Of a stretch of 48,709 nucleotides of DNA, positions 7,937 through 16,370 are shown one piece after another. Under the pieces are notes generated by a model. It did no database searches, was not told where the DNA came from, and was given only the letters and a program-made list of their open reading frames with translations. Location of the stretch: positions 1 through 48,709 of the forward strand of contig CALMFJ010000073.1 in assembly GCA_937862865.1 (NCBI GenBank), given 5' to 3'. How positions within the stretch are numbered: the first letter of the stretch is position 1; every line of letters starts with the position of its first letter. This DNA is from an uncultured Pseudomonadota bacterium (GTDB taxonomy: Bacteria > Desulfobacterota > Syntrophorhabdia > Syntrophorhabdales > Syntrophorhabdaceae). Both the position numbers and the translations under genes were made by a program.

Positions 7937-9514
7937 ATGGGCCACAATAATGATTTCCAGACCGTAAGGACGCTCATCGACCGCAATGCGGCGCTGTATC
8001 CGGCGAAGATGGCTATGAAGGAATTTGAGACGGGCAGGAGCTGCACGTTCGCCGGGCTCAAGGAACGTGCCGTGAAGATCGGCAGCGCCCTTTTTGCGCT
8101 CGGGGCGAAAAAGGGCGACAGGGTGGGCATCATGGGCCAGAACAGCTTTGAGTACATGGAGCTGACGCTGGCCGTGAGCGCTGCGGGGTTTATATTCGTT
8201 CCCGTGAATTTCCGGCTGGCGGGCCGGGAGATGGCAGGCGTCCTGTCCGATGCGGAACCCTGCGTCCTGTTCGTCGATGACCAGTATGCAGCCACCGCAC
8301 AGGAGATAAAAAGCGAGATCCCTTCCGTGCGGGAATGGGTCCACATAGGGCCCGGGGCGAATAGGCCGGAAGGCTGGCACGGCTATGAGGACGTGGTACG
8401 GGGGGCCGGGCCGGACGGCTGGAAAGAGCCGGTCTTCGACGACGACCTTGCCCAGCTCATGTATACAAGCGGGACAACAGGGGCGCCGAAGGGCGTTATG
8501 CAGACGCATCTCAACATGTACCACTGCGGCCGCACCTGCGCCTTCAACAACCGTGTCGAAACAGATGACATCGGTTTCACGATATGCCCGATGTACCACG
8601 TCACGTCGTCGACGTCGTTTTTCGGTCCTTTCTACCGGGGGGCCTCGAGCGTGCTGTTCCAGAGATTCGACCCCGACGGCCTGTTCAGGGCCGCCCACGA
8701 GGAAAAGCTCGTAGCGGGGATGCTTGCGACGCCCATGGTGCGGATGCTGCTCGATGTGTGGCCGTCCGTGAAAGACCGGTACGACGTGTCGAGCATGAAC
8801 AAGCTCTGGTTCGCGGGGGCGGGGATCATCCCGGCCGTTTACAAGCAGTTCATCGACACGTTCGGATGCATCCTTGGCGAGCATCACGGCACGACGGAAA
8901 CGACAGGCGTGACCGCCAATCTCTCGGCGGCGGACATCGCAAGGGAACTGACCGATGACCTCAGGATACTCGAATCGTGCGGCAGGGATGCGTACGACTG
9001 CGAGGTGTGCATCGTCGACGACAACGACAACCCCGTGGCCGCCCCGGGGGAAGGCGAGATGAAGGTCCGGGGCCTCGGCACGTCCGCCGGGTACTGGCGC
9101 AAGGAGGAGCAGACAAAAAAGGCCTTCCGGAACGGTTGGTTCTACACGGAAGACATCTGCCACATCGACAGGAAGGGGTACATCTACATCATTGACCGCA
9201 AGAAGGACATGATCATCACGGGCGGGGAGAACGTCTACCCCGCGGAGATCGAGAAGGTCGTCAACGAGCACCCGGCCGTGCGCGAGTCATCGGCCATCGG
9301 CGTCCCGCACCCGGTGTGGGGGGAGGCGATAGTCGCGATCGTCGTTCTCAACGAAGGCGCTGTGGTGGATGCCGAAGGACTGATCAAGTACTGCAAAGGC
9401 AAGATAGCCGGGTACAAGGTGCCGAAGATCGTCCATTTTATCCAGGAGATGCCCCGGAACCCGGCCGGCAAGATATCGAAACCGGAGCTCAGGAAGCAAT
9501 TCGCGTCATCGTGA
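7937..9514 (+). CDS. Acyl-CoA synthetase 1 (AMP-forming)
   Basis: A 525-residue adenylate-forming ligase that should activate a carboxylic acid to its CoA thioester at the cost of ATP to AMP. It shows the phosphate-binding loop YTSGTTGAPKG (about 176-186), GEHHGTTETTG (A5), GWFYTEDI (A7), DRKKDMIITGGENVYPAEIE (A8) and the C-terminal PRNPAGKISK with the catalytic Lys (A10). CAGGAGG precedes ATG 7937. It is followed 40 bp later by an acyl-CoA dehydrogenase. A close paralogue lies at 10984-12564: both open with a TLIDRNA segment. The acid used cannot be read from sequence; fatty or alicyclic/aromatic acids are possible. Confidence 0.9.
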   Translation: MGHNNDFQTVRTLIDRNAALYPAKMAMKEFETGRSCTFAGLKERAVKIGSALFALGAKKGDRVGIMGQNSFEYMELTLAVSAAGFIFVPVNFRLAGREMAGVLSDAEPCVLFVDDQYAATAQEIKSEIPSVREWVHIGPGANRPEGWHGYEDVVRGAGPDGWKEPVFDDDLAQLMYTSGTTGAPKGVMQTHLNMYHCGRTCAFNNRVETDDIGFTICPMYHVTSSTSFFGPFYRGASSVLFQRFDPDGLFRAAHEEKLVAGMLATPMVRMLLDVWPSVKDRYDVSSMNKLWFAGAGIIPAVYKQFIDTFGCILGEHHGTTETTGVTANLSAADIARELTDDLRILESCGRDAYDCEVCIVDDNDNPVAAPGEGEMKVRGLGTSAGYWRKEEQTKKAFRNGWFYTEDICHIDRKGYIYIIDRKKDMIITGGENVYPAEIEKVVNEHPAVRESSAIGVPHPVWGEAIVAIVVLNEGAVVDAEGLIKYCKGKIAGYKVPKIVHFIQEMPRNPAGKISKPELRKQFASS

Positions 9515-9554
9515 CGGAAGGGGGCAGCGTTCCGAATAGCGTACGGAGGACCTC

Positions 9555-10700
9555 ATGGAATTGACAACGGAACAGAAGGACATTGTAAGTGCCGCTCGCG
9601 AATTTGCAGAAAAAGAGTTCAGGGACAGGGCGAAGGAGTTTGACGAGAAAGAGGAGTTCGACCTTTCCATTGTAAGGAGGGCGGCAGAGAACGGCTTCGT
9701 CGGCGTATTCATCAAGGAGGAGTACGGCGGGGCGGGCCTCGGTTTCCTCGAGCACTCGCTCATTACGGAGCAAATGTGGAGGGTCGATCCCGGCTGCGGG
9801 CAGAACATCTGCTCGGCCAGTTTCGGCGCCGAGATGATACAGGCATTCGGCACCGAAGGGCAAAAGCAGTTTTACCTGCCAAAGATAATCTCCGGCGAGG
9901 TCATCATCGGGACAGCGATAACCGAGCCTGACGCGGGAAGCGATGTGACGCTCGTGAAGACCCGGGCCGAGAAAAGAGGGGACCGCTACGTCATCAACGG
10001 TTCCAAAATGTTCATCACGAACGGGTGCACCGCGAAGTACCTGCTCGTCTATGCCGTGACGGACCCGGACGTGAAGGATGTCCATAAACGGTGCAGCATT
10101 GTCCTTCTCGACACGGCAACGGCCGGGTTCGCGGCGACCAGGATACACGGCAAGATGGGCATCAGGGCGTCAAACACCGCCGAGATAGCCTTCAGCGATG
10201 TCGAGGTCCCGGCGGAGAACCTTATCGGGCAGGAAGGCCGCGGCTTTTACCAGCTCATGGATTTTTTCAATATGACGCGCAATCATGTGGCCGCTCAGGG
10301 GGTCGGCGTCGCGCAGGGCGCGCTCGAGATGGCGATATCACACGTGAAGAAAAGGAAGGCGTTCGGCGGGACCCTGTCGAAGCTCCAGGGGGTGCAGTTC
10401 AAGATAGCGGAGATGGCGACCCGCATCGAGGCCGCGAGGGCCCTGTACTGGCGGGCGGCATACCTGCTCGACAACGGCAGGCTCGACCCGGCCCTTGTCT
10501 CGATGGCGAAATGGTTCGCCGGGGAGACCGCGGTCTATGTTGCAAACGAATCGCTCCAGCTCCACGGCGGCTACGGGTACATAGCCGAATACGATATCCA
10601 GAGATTCTACCGCGACGCCAAGATCATCGAGATCTACGAAGGGTCGAAAGAGGTGGAGAAGGCTGTCATCGCGAGCGAACTCTTGCGAAGAATATATTAA
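9555..10700 (+). CDS. Acyl-CoA dehydrogenase 1
   Basis: A 381-residue FAD enzyme that should introduce a 2,3 double bond into an acyl-CoA and pass electrons to an electron-transfer flavoprotein, probably the EtfBA encoded at 22837-24536. Seen: TEPDAGSDV (family T-E-P-x-A-G-S-D), the FAD-contact region RKAFGGTLSKLQGVQFKIAE, LHGGYGYIAEY, and IYEGSKEVEK with Glu362 at the usual catalytic-base position. GGAGG precedes ATG 9555. It forms a pair with acyl-CoA synthetase 1, and a paralogue lies at 14527. A perfect hairpin follows at 10741. Confidence 0.92.
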   Translation: MELTTEQKDIVSAAREFAEKEFRDRAKEFDEKEEFDLSIVRRAAENGFVGVFIKEEYGGAGLGFLEHSLITEQMWRVDPGCGQNICSASFGAEMIQAFGTEGQKQFYLPKIISGEVIIGTAITEPDAGSDVTLVKTRAEKRGDRYVINGSKMFITNGCTAKYLLVYAVTDPDVKDVHKRCSIVLLDTATAGFAATRIHGKMGIRASNTAEIAFSDVEVPAENLIGQEGRGFYQLMDFFNMTRNHVAAQGVGVAQGALEMAISHVKKRKAFGGTLSKLQGVQFKIAEMATRIEAARALYWRAAYLLDNGRLDPALVSMAKWFAGETAVYVANESLQLHGGYGYIAEYDIQRFYRDAKIIEIYEGSKEVEKAVIASELLRRIY

Positions 10701-10740
10701 AAAACACGCAATATCCCGGACATCCGGGAATACTCCCGCC

Positions 10741-10780
10741 GTATCCCCAGGAAACAGTGTTTCCTGGGGATACACTTTTA
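10741..10780 (+). terminator. Rho-independent terminator after acyl-CoA dehydrogenase 1
   Basis: A perfect 15-bp stem (GTATCCCCAGGAAAC with its complement) closed by a 3-nt AGT loop, followed by ACTTTTA. It ends the TRAP/synthetase/dehydrogenase 1 transcript before the sigma-54 promoter at 10932. A smaller TCCCGGACATCCGGGA hairpin lies just upstream. Confidence 0.78.
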
Positions 10781-10931
10781 TCGGTTTCCGTTAAATCACA
10801 CCCGAAACCAGTAAATACGCTATTCCGCGCTAGAAACACGTCATCCGGCACGCTGTTCCAGGGAAATGCACAGTTGTCCCACCCAGGGGCGGCATAGTTC
10901 CAACATCACGAAATCATGGATGAATGGAAGA

Positions 10932-10947
10932 TGGCATCGAAATTGCC
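10932..10947 (+). promoter_or_regulatory. Sigma-54 promoter of acyl-CoA synthetase 2
   Basis: TGGCATC-GAAA-TTGCC has the -24 GG and -12 GC at the exact 12-bp offset. It is 37 bp upstream of the ATG. The core GATGGCATC(A/G)AAATTGC is shared with the dctP promoter at 4904, so both are likely activated by the same sigma-54 regulator. The 10781-10931 stretch before it may hold activator sites, but no convincing shared dyad was found by eye. Confidence 0.82.
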
Positions 10948-10983
10948 CTTATCTTGGGGCAATTCACTTGAAGGAGGGCGCAC

Positions 10984-12564
10984 ATGGGAGGAGAAAGGAG
11001 ATTTTCAACGATACGGACCCTGATCGACAGGAATGCCATGCTCTGGCCGGACAGGGTCGCCATGAAAGAGGTCGAGGGCCACGGCGAATACACGTACAAA
11101 AACTTGAAGGAACGCGTCAACCGCATGGGCAATGCCCTGTATGCTCTCGGCGCGCGTAAGGGCGACCGGGTGGGCATCCTGAGCCAGAACAGTTTCGAAT
11201 ACATCGAATCGGCGTTGAGCGTCCCGAACGCAGGACTGATATATGTCGTCTGCAATTTCAGGCTCGCACCGCCCGAGATCGCAGCCGTGCTGTCCGATGC
11301 GGAACCCTCGATCCTGATCGTCCAGGAGGGGTTTGCGAAGATCGCGCAGGACATCCTGCCCGGTATCCCGTCCGTCCAGAAGGTGATCTACTTCGGTACG
11401 CCCGCGAACAGGCCGGAAGGGTGGTTCGATTATGAGGAGCTTATCGAGCATTCTTCATCGGCGGATATCGGGGTCGATGTTTTTGAGGACGACGTTGCCA
11501 TGCTCATGTACACAAGCGGCACGACGGGGCTCCCGAAAGGGGTCATGCAGACCCACGGCAACTTTTATCATGCGGGCCGGGTATGTTCGAAGAACAATGA
11601 CCTGACCATGGATGACAGGGTTTTTATCGTCTGCCCCATGTACCACATCACCGCGCATTACACGTTCTTCGGCAGCATATACACGGCATGCCCGGCGTAC
11701 ATCTTTGCACGCTGGGACGTCGACCTGTTCCTCTCCATGACCGAAAAACACAAGCTCACGGCGGGCATGTTTGCGACCCCGATGGTCATGATGATGCTCG
11801 ATTCACCGGGTATCGACAAATATGACGTATCGAGCTGGAGGACCCTGTGGTTTGCCGGAGCGGGCATCATCCCGGCCGTGTACGGGAAATTCATCGAAAA
11901 GTTCGGAAATATCCTCGGCGAGCACCACGGGACGACCGAATCGACCGGTGTCACGACGAACCTGTCCGTCCGCGACATCAGGGAGGCCTATGGGAGGGGC
12001 GACAGGAATATCCTCGAGTCGTGCGGCCGTGCAAGCTACGACATGGAGATCCTCGTTGTCGACGACACGGGCAGGCCGGTCGGCCCCAACGGTATCGGCG
12101 AGATGATCATCCGCGGGCCCGGCATGTCGCTCGGCTACTGGCGCAAGAAAGAGGCGACGGAAAAGGCCTTCAAGGGCGAATGGTTCCACACGGAGGACGT
12201 CTGTTCGATCGACGAAAGGGGCTACATACGGGTCATCGACCGCCTGAAAGACATGATCATAACGGGCGGCGAGAACGTCTACCCGGCCGAGGTGGAAAAG
12301 GTCCTTCATACGAACGACAACGTGAAGGAATCCTGCGTCATCGGCGTCCCGCACCCGACCTGGGGGGAAGCCGTAGCCGCCATAGTCGTTCTCAACAACG
12401 GGGCCGAGATCGAACCGGCCGATATTACGAAGTACTGCAAGGGGAAGATCGCCGGGTACAAGGTCCCCAAGGTGGTCCATTTCGTGCCCGAACTGCCGAG
12501 GAACGCGGCGGGGAAGATCTTGAAGAGGGAGCTGCGCGAGCAATTCGCGTCGGTGTCTGCATAG
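10984..12564 (+). CDS. Acyl-CoA synthetase 2 (AMP-forming)
   Basis: A 526-residue AMP-forming acyl-CoA synthetase, paralogous to the gene at 7937. Motifs: YTSGTTGLPKG (about 175-185), GEHHGTTESTG, GEWFHTEDV, DRLKDMIITGGENVYPAEVE and PRNAAGKILKRE with the C-terminal catalytic Lys. GAAGGAGGG precedes ATG 10984. It has its own sigma-54 promoter and is followed by a symporter pair and acyl-CoA dehydrogenase 2, so it begins the second catabolic unit. The two synthetases probably act on related acids or under different conditions; this is inference. Confidence 0.9.
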   Translation: MGGERRFSTIRTLIDRNAMLWPDRVAMKEVEGHGEYTYKNLKERVNRMGNALYALGARKGDRVGILSQNSFEYIESALSVPNAGLIYVVCNFRLAPPEIAAVLSDAEPSILIVQEGFAKIAQDILPGIPSVQKVIYFGTPANRPEGWFDYEELIEHSSSADIGVDVFEDDVAMLMYTSGTTGLPKGVMQTHGNFYHAGRVCSKNNDLTMDDRVFIVCPMYHITAHYTFFGSIYTACPAYIFARWDVDLFLSMTEKHKLTAGMFATPMVMMMLDSPGIDKYDVSSWRTLWFAGAGIIPAVYGKFIEKFGNILGEHHGTTESTGVTTNLSVRDIREAYGRGDRNILESCGRASYDMEILVVDDTGRPVGPNGIGEMIIRGPGMSLGYWRKKEATEKAFKGEWFHTEDVCSIDERGYIRVIDRLKDMIITGGENVYPAEVEKVLHTNDNVKESCVIGVPHPTWGEAVAAIVVLNNGAEIEPADITKYCKGKIAGYKVPKVVHFVPELPRNAAGKILKRELREQFASVSA

Positions 12565-12570
12565 GCTGGA

Positions 12571-12597
12571 GGCCTTACCCTGAGGCGGGGTAAGGCC
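12571..12597 (+). promoter_or_regulatory. Stem-loop after acyl-CoA synthetase 2
   Basis: A perfect 10-bp stem (GGCCTTACCC / GGGTAAGGCC) with a 7-nt loop 7 bp after the stop. An A-run rather than a T-run follows, so it is more likely an mRNA-stabilising or processing hairpin than a terminator. Confidence 0.55.
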
Positions 12598-12621
12598 ACA
12601 CCAAAAAAAAGGGGGTTGGTT

Positions 12622-12840
12622 ATGAGGGAAATAACGAGTCACAGGCCGGGAAAGATATTGATCGGCATACTGGCGATAAGCGCGGTATGCTACGTCTTTG
12701 TCATTCCCTTTATCTTGCAGGGCAGAGAGATACTCCTTTTCGGCTGGATGCCGCTGGCGGTCGCATTCTGGAACATCCAGACGCTCCTGTGGGCCATTGC
12801 GTTCTGGATCTATACGAGCAAACACTGGCCGTACAGATGA
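12622..12840 (+). CDS. Small membrane protein, DUF3311-like symporter partner
   Basis: A 72-residue protein with two hydrophobic helices (about 14-32 and 42-64) joined by LQGREILLFGWMPLAVAFWN. The pattern P-F-x-x-x-x-x-x-x-L-F-G-x-x-x-x-x-x-x-x-x-Q-x-L-W resembles DUF3311 proteins, which often sit just before sodium:solute symporters and may be accessory subunits. Here it is 41 bp before such a symporter. ATG 12622 follows a G-rich site; a TTG at 12616 is possible. The family call rests on size, pattern and context only. Confidence 0.7.
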   Translation: MREITSHRPGKILIGILAISAVCYVFVIPFILQGREILLFGWMPLAVAFWNIQTLLWAIAFWIYTSKHWPYR

Positions 12841-12881
12841 GATAACCTGCGGCAATCCCGCAAGAAAAGGAGGAGAACAAT

Positions 12882-14420
12882 ATGATCTGGTTAGTCGTTA
12901 TACTGGGGTTCCTTCTGGTGCTTATAAGCGCCTACGGATACAAACTGTCGAGCAAGACGGCAGCCGATTATCTTTTGGCCGGCCGGAAGATAGGCACTTT
13001 CGTAATGTTTTTCTACGTTTATTTTGCAATATCCAGTGCATGGACATTCTATGGTTTTCCGGGGACCATCTATAACACCGGGCCCGGGTTCATGCTCTTC
13101 TTTACCTTCGTGTCATTCGCTTTTCTCTACATCTTCCTCGGCCCGAAGCTCTGGGCTGGCGGAAGGAAATACGGGTACCTGTCCCCGCTGCAATACCTTG
13201 GCGAGAGATACCAGTCGACAGGTTTGCGCGTTCTGCTCGGCGTGTCCCTCGTTCTCTTCCTTTTCCCGTACCTTGGGCTCCAGGCAGTCGGGATCGGCGC
13301 CGGAATGAAGGCCGCAGCGGGCCTGCCGTTCTGGTTCGGCGCCCTGTACATGTGCGTGATCATGATATTCATCTGCCTCATCGGCGGGACTCGGGCCGTT
13401 GCGTGGCTCAATGTGTTGCTGGGACTTATCTTTACGATAACATTCTTCGGTTTTCTCTTCTGGATCATGTTCAAGACAGGGAACACGAGCCTCTCGGATA
13501 TGGCGGCGCATGTTCAGCAGGCCCGGCCGGGCTTCCTGAGCGTTCCGGGATCGGCTAATGCCTGGACTCCGGGGAATCTGGTGGGACTCGCCATGGCGGG
13601 CATGACAGTACTGGCATGGCCGCATGTCGTCATAGGGACAATGCAGGCGAAAAGCCTTGTGGTCGTGCGGAAGACCATTATATACATGCTCCTTTTCTCC
13701 GTTGTCTTCTGCAACATCGCGGCAATCTGGGGATACCTCATCGCCCCCATCCTGGTGCCGGGCCTCAAAGGCAAGGCTGCCGACGCCATCGTGCAGATAG
13801 CGATCACGCAGTACCTCCCGCAATGGGCATCCGCAGCGACATTGCTTGCCGTCCTCGCGGCTGCTATCTCGACCGTTGCAACCCAGCTTATGGTGGCCGG
13901 GATCTTCGTATCGCGGGATATAATCTTTGCGGCATCCCCGAATGTGAGCGACAAGAAATTGATCCTCTGGTCGAGGATCGGTATGATCATAGCGGCCGTT
14001 GGAAGCTATGCTCTTGCCATGGCAAGGCCCGCCGAACTGGGGCTTTTGCTTTCCAATGTCGCATCACCCGGTTTTGCCCTGTGGCTTCCGCCCCTCATCG
14101 GCGGTATAATGTGGAAGCGGGGCACCCGACACGGTGCAATTTGGGGACTCCTCACAGGCGTGCTGTGGCTTATTGTCGGATCATTTTTCTATAAGCCTCT
14201 GCTGATGGGTATGCACCCGATCATTGTACCTCTCGCGATCGATGCGATACTCTATGTAGGTATCAGCCTCGTGACGGCCCCCGTCTCGAAAGAGGTGCAG
14301 AGTAAATTCTTCGACGAGATCGAAGACTTCCTTCTCGAGCATACCGCGAGAGAGAGAGCCGAGGCAGCAGCCGAGAGAGGGGAACCGATGGTAAGCCCGG
14401 TACCCTCGGCAACGGAATAA
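12882..14420 (+). CDS. Sodium:solute symporter (SSS family)
   Basis: A 512-residue polytopic protein with about 13 predicted helices and the SSS signature style: SSKTAADYLLAGRKIGTFVM near residues 24-43 (the Y-x-x-A-G-R/N-x-x-G motif), then GLAMAGMTVLAWPHVVIGTM and LAVLAAAISTVATQLMVAG. The polar C-terminal tail is acidic and Ala/Glu-rich. AAAGGAGGAG precedes ATG 12882. It would import a solute with Na+ and sits in the unit with acyl-CoA synthetase 2 and acyl-CoA dehydrogenase 2, so a monocarboxylate is plausible. It gives the organism a second uptake route beside the TRAP system. Confidence 0.9.
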   Translation: MIWLVVILGFLLVLISAYGYKLSSKTAADYLLAGRKIGTFVMFFYVYFAISSAWTFYGFPGTIYNTGPGFMLFFTFVSFAFLYIFLGPKLWAGGRKYGYLSPLQYLGERYQSTGLRVLLGVSLVLFLFPYLGLQAVGIGAGMKAAAGLPFWFGALYMCVIMIFICLIGGTRAVAWLNVLLGLIFTITFFGFLFWIMFKTGNTSLSDMAAHVQQARPGFLSVPGSANAWTPGNLVGLAMAGMTVLAWPHVVIGTMQAKSLVVVRKTIIYMLLFSVVFCNIAAIWGYLIAPILVPGLKGKAADAIVQIAITQYLPQWASAATLLAVLAAAISTVATQLMVAGIFVSRDIIFAASPNVSDKKLILWSRIGMIIAAVGSYALAMARPAELGLLLSNVASPGFALWLPPLIGGIMWKRGTRHGAIWGLLTGVLWLIVGSFFYKPLLMGMHPIIVPLAIDAILYVGISLVTAPVSKEVQSKFFDEIEDFLLEHTARERAEAAAERGEPMVSPVPSATE

Positions 14421-14435
14421 AGATGGTGACCGGCA

Positions 14436-14485
14436 ACGGGCCCTTTCGTACCCCCTGAACCCTTGCCTTTCTCGGAAGGGCCCGT
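14436..14485 (+). promoter_or_regulatory. Stem-loop between symporter and acyl-CoA dehydrogenase 2
   Basis: Arms ACGGGCCCTTT (14436-14446) and GAAGGGCCCGT (14475-14485) pair over ten Watson-Crick pairs plus a G-T, with a 28-nt loop. No T-run follows. It may adjust relative expression or mark mRNA processing. Confidence 0.5.
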
Positions 14486-14526
14486 GCCAGGTTCACAGAT
14501 TCAAAAAATATACGGAGGAGATCGCA

Positions 14527-15669
14527 ATGGAACTCACCTCGGAACAAAAGGACATCAAGCAGGCTGCGCGCGAATTTGCTGAAGGGGAATTCAAGGAAAG
14601 GGCGAAGGAATTCGACGAAAAGGAAGAGTTCGACCTTTCGATATGGAAGAAGGCGTGCGAGAACGGGTTCGTCGGGACCTTCATCAAGGAGGAGTACGGC
14701 GGGCACGGTCTGGGCTTTCTTGACCATTCCCTCATCGCGGAGGAGTTCTGGCGCGTCGACCCGGGCTGCGGCCAGGCTGTCCTTTCAACGACCTTCGGTT
14801 CCGAGATGGTCCAGGCCTTCGGCTCCCAGGAGCTGAAGGGGAAATACCTGCCCCCGCTCGTGAGCGGAGATGCGATCATGGGCTTCGGCATTACGGAGCC
14901 TGACGCGGGGAGCGATGCGGCCGGCATAAAGACCCGGGCGGAGCAGAAGGACGGCAAATGGATCATCAACGGGTCTAAGATGTTCATCACGAACGGGTGC
15001 CTCGCCGACTACCTTCTCGTGCTGTGCGTGACGGACCCGGACAACCCGAGCGTCCATAAGAGGCACAGTGCGATACTCGTCGATGCGAAACAGCCGGGCT
15101 TCCAGGCAACCAAGATTCACGGGAAGCTGGGCATACGAGCGTCGAACACGGCAGAGATAAGCCTCGTCGACGTCGAGGCCCCGCTGGAAAATCTGGTGGG
15201 AAAGCCGGGCAACGGGTTTTACCAGTTGATGGATTTTTTCAACAAAACTCGAAACCATGTCGCGGCGCAGGGAGTTGGTGTCGCCCAGGGAGCGATGGAA
15301 CTCGCGATAGCGTATGTAAGAAAACGGAAGGCCTTCGGCGGGACATTGTCCCGTCTGCAGGGCATTCAGTTTATCATAGCCGAAATGGCGACACGGATCG
15401 AAGCGGCACGCGGGCTCTACTGGCGCGCCGCCTACACGGTCGACAAGGGGGCCCCGGACCCGGCGCTGATCTCGATGGCGAAGTGGAACGCGGGCGATAC
15501 CGCGGTCGAGGTGGTCAACAAGGCCCTTCAGCTCCACGGGGGCTACGGGTACATCGCCGAATACGACATCCAGCGGTTTTACAGGGACGCCAAGATCGTC
15601 GAGATATACGAAGGGTCAAAAGAGGTGGAAAAGGCGATAATCGGCTCGGAACTTCTGAAGCGCGCCTAA
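14527..15669 (+). CDS. Acyl-CoA dehydrogenase 2
   Basis: A 380-residue acyl-CoA dehydrogenase, very close to the one at 9555: both begin MELT-x-EQKDI and contain AKEFDEKEEFDLSI. Motifs include TEPDAGSDA, KAFGGTLSRLQGIQFIIAE, LHGGYGYIAEYDIQRFYRDA and IYEGSKEVEK with Glu362 as likely catalytic base. ACGGAGGAG precedes ATG 14527. It ends the second catabolic unit and is followed by a strong terminator. Electrons should go to an Etf, probably EtfBA downstream. Substrate specificity is unknown. Confidence 0.92.
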   Translation: MELTSEQKDIKQAAREFAEGEFKERAKEFDEKEEFDLSIWKKACENGFVGTFIKEEYGGHGLGFLDHSLIAEEFWRVDPGCGQAVLSTTFGSEMVQAFGSQELKGKYLPPLVSGDAIMGFGITEPDAGSDAAGIKTRAEQKDGKWIINGSKMFITNGCLADYLLVLCVTDPDNPSVHKRHSAILVDAKQPGFQATKIHGKLGIRASNTAEISLVDVEAPLENLVGKPGNGFYQLMDFFNKTRNHVAAQGVGVAQGAMELAIAYVRKRKAFGGTLSRLQGIQFIIAEMATRIEAARGLYWRAAYTVDKGAPDPALISMAKWNAGDTAVEVVNKALQLHGGYGYIAEYDIQRFYRDAKIVEIYEGSKEVEKAIIGSELLKRA

Positions 15670-15719
15670 CAGGCAGGTCAGGTCTTTCTTATCCCGTTGA
15701 TCTGACCGATCATACATAA

Positions 15720-15758
15720 CCCTCATCCCGGACCTCACATCCGGGATGAGGGCTTTTT
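15720..15758 (+). terminator. Rho-independent terminator after acyl-CoA dehydrogenase 2
   Basis: Perfect 13-bp stem (CCCTCATCCCGGA / TCCGGGATGAGGG) with a 7-nt loop, then CTTTTT. It ends the acyl-CoA synthetase 2 unit and isolates the secreted-protein/radical SAM pair downstream. Confidence 0.88.
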
Positions 15759-15914
15759 CGTTCAGTTAGCAGGTAACAGACGGGGTGTCGTGAAAAAGCA
15801 GGTAATATATGCCGCCGGGCAGGCCGGGGCCGGCACGTTTTTTCGAATTTAACCTTGACTGATTCCCGGAATTTGTCGGAAAATGCAACAGAAGTTCACG
15901 GAACAGGAGGGATC

Positions 15915-16352
15915 ATGGGCAAGAAGATAAACGGTGTCATTCTGGCTGTGACGGGGGTCGCTCTCACCGTCGGTACGGCCGGTGCGGTGCCGGCCACTGC
16001 AGCCGGCAGCCAGGCGAAAGCGGGGAAGAACGTCCGGACCGCGGACGCAACGGTGCAGCCGAAGGTGAAACAGGGGCCTGCAGCGACAAGCGTGAGGGTG
16101 AACGCCACACCGGGCGGCGCGGTTTCCGGTTCGACGGCAACCGATGTGAAGATAAAGGGAGGAGCTACCCCGTCCACACCGACAAAGTCGGAACTCGGCA
16201 GCCAGGTCAACCCGACAGTGAAGCAGGGTTCGACGCCCGGCGGAAAAGTGGGCGCGGCCCAGGCAGGGAACGCGGCGAAGGGAACGAATCCCACGGTAAA
16301 GCCGGGTGCCGCGTCCGGAGGCGAGGTCGCACAGTACCTCATCAAGAGATAA
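15915..16352 (+). CDS. Small exported repetitive protein, unknown function
   Basis: A 145-residue protein with a Sec-type signal (KK, then a hydrophobic stretch, cleavage likely near ATA-A). The mature part is low in complexity (Ala, Gly, Lys, Thr, Pro, Val) and has no Cys. It contains imperfect repeats of (N/Q)P-x-VK(Q/P)G...GG-x-V: QPKVKQGPA..TPGGAV, NPTVKQGSTPGGKV and NPTVKPGAASGGEV. CAGGAGGGATC precedes ATG 15915; an upstream in-frame ATG at 15855 lacks a site. The B12 radical SAM gene starts 18 bp later on the same strand, so it could be that enzyme's substrate or partner. That link is context only, and no family was recognised. Confidence 0.75.
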   Translation: MGKKINGVILAVTGVALTVGTAGAVPATAAGSQAKAGKNVRTADATVQPKVKQGPAATSVRVNATPGGAVSGSTATDVKIKGGATPSTPTKSELGSQVNPTVKQGSTPGGKVGAAQAGNAAKGTNPTVKPGAASGGEVAQYLIKR

Positions 16353-16370
16353 AGCTCATACGAAACGAAA

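Noticed and set aside
15831-15846. Possible sigma-54 site GGCACGTTTTTTCGA before the small secreted protein
   Set aside because: The -24 half is good, but the -12 half is TTCG instead of TTGC, so the required GC is missing.
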